Both the position numbers and the translations under genes were made by a program. A stretch of DNA of 64,000 bases from assembly GCF_901709675.1 (NCBI RefSeq), contig NC_051096.1, positions 7,343,001 through 7,407,000 on the forward strand, written 5' to 3'. This document shows, piece by piece, positions 59,541-64,000 of this stretch. The stretch is from Syngnathus acus (Eukaryota > Chordata > Actinopteri > Syngnathiformes > Syngnathidae). The notes under the pieces were generated by a model. That model did not search any database and was not told the origin of the DNA. It was given only the letters and a program-made list of their open reading frames with translations. Within the stretch, counting starts at the first letter, position 1. Every line of letters begins with the position of its first letter.

Positions 59541-60757
59541 TTGTATTCTATCGCATGACTGCTGATACCCTCTCGTAAGACACACGCAGGAAATACACAC
59601 AGGATATGCGTATCTGGTTACACTCTCTGCTCTAGTTCAGAGACGAGGGCACATCGTCAAACTGTGCAGGCGTACCTATTAATGTGGCCTGTGAGTCTTA
59701 CATACGAGGACGGCGAGGAGCGCAGAATAAGAACAAATTAGCATCCGAGTTAATTTGCCATCCAAGCTGCAATTAAACTCGCTGTTAAAAAAATGTTTAC
59801 TGTGTCATAATTCTTCAAAACAAATTGCCCGTGTCATGTTGATCATTTCGACTGGTTGGAATTTGCATCTGTTACGCCAAGATGTTGTTCTAGCGTGCTA
59901 CGGAATGGCAAACTAAAGTCTCCCCTCTGACCCCGTCCCCCAAGACCAGATGGCGTCTCTTTAGACATTCTAATGAAGATTGATAGAAAGCGGGGAGTGA
60001 AAGAGGGATGAGGAGGGGGAACTTGCTTGATTTCATGAGGAAAAGCTCCAACATTTGGAAAGTTACGAGTGAGATGAGAAAGTGTGTCAGGTTAGGTGCA
60101 GGCAGGTGCAGGAGCTAATCCACTGGCATGACTCCCATTTTTAAAGCCGCTCTCACCCGAGCTTCAACACTTGCCAACGACCCTGTGGGCCAACATCTTC
60201 TACCCAAACACCCGAAATACCAAGCCTGGCCATAAACAGATTGGATCATTGGAGGCGAGTGGGGAAACAGGAGCAACCGGATGACGCCATTAAAAGCTAT
60301 TTATAAATCAAACAAGGCCTCGGCAGCCGCCAGGCTAAAAGGCCAGACGAGAGGAGATGCGAAGGAGGAGAGATTGGCAGCGAGCGGCCGGCGGGAAAGT
60401 GATGCGAGGAGACAAGAGGATGATACGGGCGCGTCCGTTTCATTTGCAAGGACACAACCTCGGCTGAAAATAATGAAACAGGCTGAAGGCGCTTATTATT
60501 CTGACCAAGTGTGACGTGCCGACAATTAGTGAGCGCGACAGTAAAGTTGAAAAAAAGTTAGTTTTTGTTCCTAGCCTGAGAAAATATTAAAATACATCTG
60601 CATAATCAGATCAACCCAGGGAGGGGGGGGTGAGCACATGCATAGACGCGTGTCTCTATAGTGAGCTTCGTGGGGGTGGATGTTGCCTGAAAGCCAAACT
60701 TTGACAGCTGAGGGCTAAGCAGGAGTCCTTTATTTGACGATAAATGGAGGAGAGGCG

Positions 60758-60794
60758 GAGGGAGGGAGGGAGTAGAGGGAGGGAGGGAGGGAGG
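60758..60794. repeat. (GGGA)n purine tract upstream of nhsl3 exon 1c
   Basis: Interrupted GGGA repeat about 225 bp before the ATG at 61018, with runs of GGG spaced for possible G-quadruplex folding. Confidence 0.85.
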
Positions 60795-61017
60795 CAGGTT
60801 GGCGGGTATCAGACACGGGGATAAGGCAGCTGGGGTGGGTGGGAGCAGTTTTTATTGTGAGCTCATCCTTCCACAGCGAGACGGACTCATCAAGGAGGAG
60901 GAACTTCCAATACTTTTCCAGTATATATATTTTTTATTTTCACTCGAGATTTATTTTCTTGTACTCTGCGATTAGTTTATCTTGGGGAGGGAGGATCTTC
61001 CATGGGCCGATGTCGGG

Positions 61018-61075
61018 ATGGTGGTTTATTTACAAAAGGGCATCCACTCCTTGCTGTCGGTCTTCAAGAAGAAGG
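61018..61075 (+). CDS. nhsl3: nhsl3 alternative first coding exon 1c
   Basis: ATG at 61018 reads MVVYLQKGIHSLLSVFKKKG and meets a GTGAGT donor after 61075 in phase 1. It is close to the human start [20 protein letters not shown], the best supported of the three N-termini. Upstream 60730-60900 is a G-rich (GGGA)n tract and likely promoter DNA. Confidence 0.88.
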
Positions 61076-61653
61076 GTGAGTGTTGTTTTCCCACACCAAT
61101 ATTTATGTTCATGATCCACGAGTCGCTTCTAAAATATATCTCCTCTGTCACAGAACAACAAACTGCCCTCAAATTGGGGGTTTAATAAAATAAACGGCTT
61201 TACCGCCGGTCGTCTTAATCAACTCAAAGCCTCTAACCTCCTGCATGAGTCTGTTAGTTCTTAAGAGGCAGGGGGTCTCCTCCTCCTCCTTGTAATCCCA
61301 CGGCGACCTGTTGGGAATATTTCCCCGTGCTTGATATCATGATTAAGAGTCTATTGAGCAGACATCCTCAAGATCACCTGAAACTTCTTGAACAGTGGCC
61401 CATTCAACCTGAATGAGCTAATCTGGGACTAGCACAGAATTACAGATTGTGCGATTAGCCAGGTTGGAACATCTGCCCAGCTTCTGTTCAAGGCCTAGTG
61501 TCACATTCACAACAGGTGGCAACTGCACACAGGGTTCAAATGTAAAGCTGATCAGTTTTACCAACCTGTTGAGCAGGTTGTGCATCTTGCAGACTACAAA
61601 TAATCCGACACTGATGGTTAGTTCAATAAAGCAGTCAAATTATTTCTCCACAG

Positions 61654-64000
61654 CTGGGACCAAGAACAACGATGAGCAAAAGAAGTTGGGAGCGCACTAC
61701 TCGGCCTCGCAACACTTCCAGGAGAATGTTTTCATCGAGGCCGATCGACCTCAGTACCTGGAGGACTTGCACTCGGAGGCTCGGGAGGGCTTGAAAATAT
61801 TACAGCAGGAAGGTCATCAGCAAGGTATCCACAACAGACTTTATTGTATGCTGTTTCTACTTTCAAGACAATTTTCGTCATGACAATGCAAAATTTGTCT
61901 TGGCGGGCCACATAAAATGATGTGGTGGGCCGTATCTGGCCCCCGGCCCTCGGGTTTGACACCTATGCTTTAATCCATGCGAGCCGATTCAGGGTTAACA
62001 CGGGCCATGTTGATTTGCAGAGCACGACAGTGGAGGAAACTTTGGCGAAGATGAAAGCTGCGCTGTAAGTCCGACAGACACAAAATGGCCCTCCAACATT
62101 TGAGATGTTAAATCCATTTTATGTACGTATCGTGCAGTCGTCAGACACAGGACACCCAGATGATGATCTTCACTCCAAAGACGAGAGTGGCTCTCTGGAG
62201 TCCAACTCAGGGATTAACGATACCACAAGAACTTCCAGACCTGTTCTCACCCGCCAAAGTAATTACCGTTGACAATGTCAGGTTTATCATTCCGTCGTTC
62301 TATTCTATGACGCTCTCTTTCAGGTTCTACATTCAAGCCCCTGTATTCAGTCAAAAGGTTAGAAAAGAACAGGAAGAGGAACAGAAGGACTACCATTATG
62401 GGGATACCCAACCAAGTCCAGAAAGAACTTGGTAGGTCCAAGAGCACACAATTGGGTTTTTTTTGTTGGACTTGTCATTGAAAGTCCAATTTCAATTTCC
62501 CCAGCATTGCACAGATGCTCAACCGCTCAGCAACCCAATAACAACAACCAATCGGGTTCTTTGATCATTCCAACTCTTGATGGAGGGACTCCAGTGATGA
62601 CCAAGGAAGGAGCAAGGGTGCACCTATCCGAGCTGGAAGTAAGTCCCACTTTGTGACCCTGCTAGACTTTTTTTGCTGAAACTTATTTTACATCTCCTGG
62701 GCAGATAACCGATGGTAAGCATCTTCAAGAAGTGTCCAAGAACAATGACCAACAGAGTTTTGGAAGCCCTCGCTGTCGTTCTTCAGTCATCAGGCCCAAG
62801 TCCGTTGCAGTACCTGGACTGACCACCTTCAATCCTTTAATGAGCTTCCTCTCAGAACCCCAGGTAAGGAAACAATATCACGTCCTTGTTCCCCCAAATC
62901 AACAGGTTTTTCATGTCCCGCAGGGTCCCGTGATGTCCGTATCTCCTCAGGCGACCTATCTCTCCACAATCATCCCAAACGCAGTGCTGCCAGCCGGCAT
63001 TGAAGTCATCGAGATTGAGCGTGGCAGTGTCAAGAGTGCTCACGCAGTAAGCAAAAACAGCCCGGCGGCTTCCGTGACCTCGTCAGCCAGCCCTTTTCTC
63101 TCCAGAAAATCAGATTGTGACAGTTCCCGCGCAGATAGTTCCTTCAATAATCCAACAACACACAAAGCGGATCTCAATCCGGAGGAAAGTCGGGTGAACC
63201 CGACAGGGGACCGAGAACTCTGCGTCCAGACTTTGACCCCAGACTCTGAACCCGTCATGTCATGTTCCAGTAGAGATGAGGCAAAGATCAAACGTAATTC
63301 AACTCGGAGTCTCTCCGTTATCAAGACCAAGCTGCCCCCAGCACCTCCGCGAAGATCAAATTCGCTTTATTTGACTAAGATTCAAAAGAGTCAAGCAGAA
63401 GGTAAAGATACAAAAGTATCAAGTGAGGAATTACAATCAGTCACAAGCAACATTCCGGATCCTGTCTCAACCTGTCTGGCAGAACCCAAGTCCCAGTCTT
63501 CAAACCCCAGTCAGGATTCTGCTTGCGAAGCAAAAAGCGCTCAAGAGTCTGTCTCGGAATTCAAAGATCCATCAGAAGGTGAGAAATTTGAACGGACCAT
63601 TTCGCCTTCCAGTGGCTACTCCAGTCAAAGTGGCACCCCGACGCTTTCCCCCAAAGACATGGCCCCAGATAAACACAAGATCAAACCGCTTAAACCGGAG
63701 AGATCTGCGTCTCGGGCGTCATCCTCGGCGTCTCCTTCTTCATCGCTGACCTCCTTATCGTCCGGGACGTCCGATCCTGTCAATTCGGATGTCTCCAATT
63801 CTTGCACAAGCGGCTTGCCCGCAAAAGAACTCACGTCACCTTTGAGGGTGGAAGTCAAAGAGCTATGGACTGTCCCACCACCTCCCAAGGTCAAAGCACC
63901 ATGTCCTCCTCCCCCCGAAACCTGGGCTCAGAACAGTCACACCTTTACGCTCCTGTGTGGTCCGAGCCTCCAAACTGACAAAGTAGTCCCGGAATCAACA
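61654..64000 (+). CDS. nhsl3: NHS-like protein 3 (KIAA1522), shared exons, truncated by window end
   Basis: Member of the Nance-Horan syndrome protein family, linked to actin/WAVE regulation and cell edges. Shared exons: 61654-61824, 62021-62064, 62138-62258, 62324-62431, 62505-62638, 62705-62863, then the large exon 62924 to beyond 64000. Phases agree; with exon 1a this gives 682 codons so far. Diagnostic blocks: QENVFIEADRPQYLEDLHSE, STFKPLYSVKR then TTIMGIPNQVQKELA, GGTPVMTKEGARVHLSELE, RPKSVAVPGLT, MSVSPQATYLSTIIPNAVLP, LPPAPPRRSNSL and SPSSGYSSQSGTPTLSPKD. All follow the human order. The large exon is low-complexity, Ser/Pro-rich and probably disordered, with PPxPP segments suited to SH3/EVH1 binding. 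No stop occurs before the edge. Confidence 0.95.

Larger units (their letters stand above)
53367..61653. other. nhsl3 first introns (between alternative starts)
   Basis: About 8 kb of intron/promoter DNA interrupted by exons 1b and 1c. It contains microsatellites, CTCF-like words and an AT-rich stretch at 58490-58735. Open frames at 55794-56181, 58782-59141 and 60281-60514 show no family resemblance and were not called. Confidence 0.5.

Overview
The window is vertebrate nuclear DNA, almost certainly from a ray-finned (percomorph-type) teleost. The genes are split by GT-AG introns, many under 150 bp. The repeats are of fish type: a tRNA-derived SINE, small hAT-like and palindromic MITEs, and LINE relics. 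No prokaryotic gene organisation is present. The species cannot be fixed from sequence alone. Most long open frames here are chance; the real genes were rebuilt exon by exon from splice sites, reading phase and remembered family sequence, so no alignment was run.

Five protein genes are supported. (1) Positions 1-37.3 kb, minus strand: trappc9 (NIBP/Trs120), with 20 coding exons (1015 codons) in the window; its 3' end lies to the left. It encodes a TRAPPII subunit acting in Golgi/endosomal traffic. (2, 3) Positions 38.7-47.3 kb, plus strand: two tandem complete SLC6 neutral amino-acid transporter genes of the SLC6A18/SLC6A19 (B0AT) clade, 635 and 615 aa, with nearly the same exon plan. (4) Positions 48.7-50.6 kb, minus strand: sync (syncoilin), five exons, 513 aa. 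(5) Positions 52.7-64 kb, plus strand, running off the right edge: nhsl3 (KIAA1522), with three alternative first exons that all splice in phase 1 to one shared exon. sync and nhsl3 lie head to head, as I recall for human 1p35; trappc9 and the SLC6 pair are on other chromosomes in human.

Most of the first 36 kb is trappc9 intron. It holds no second gene that I can support, only microsatellites, one LINE relic, a palindromic MITE, a possible hAT end and CTCF-like motifs. Intergenic gaps hold core-promoter candidates, poly(A) signals, a SINE and retroposon tails.

Most notable observations: (a) a trappc9 intron with an excellent match to a minor-spliceosome AT-AC (U12) intron, where no GT-AG alternative keeps the frame; (b) an 18-bp in-frame insertion in the first SLC6 gene exactly where its tandem sister has an intron, still carrying donor- and acceptor-like ends, which looks like an intron collapsed into coding sequence; (c) three phase-matched alternative N-termini for nhsl3, one starting Met-Gly; (d) a 27-nt trappc9 microexon; (e) a short uORF just ahead of the sync start.
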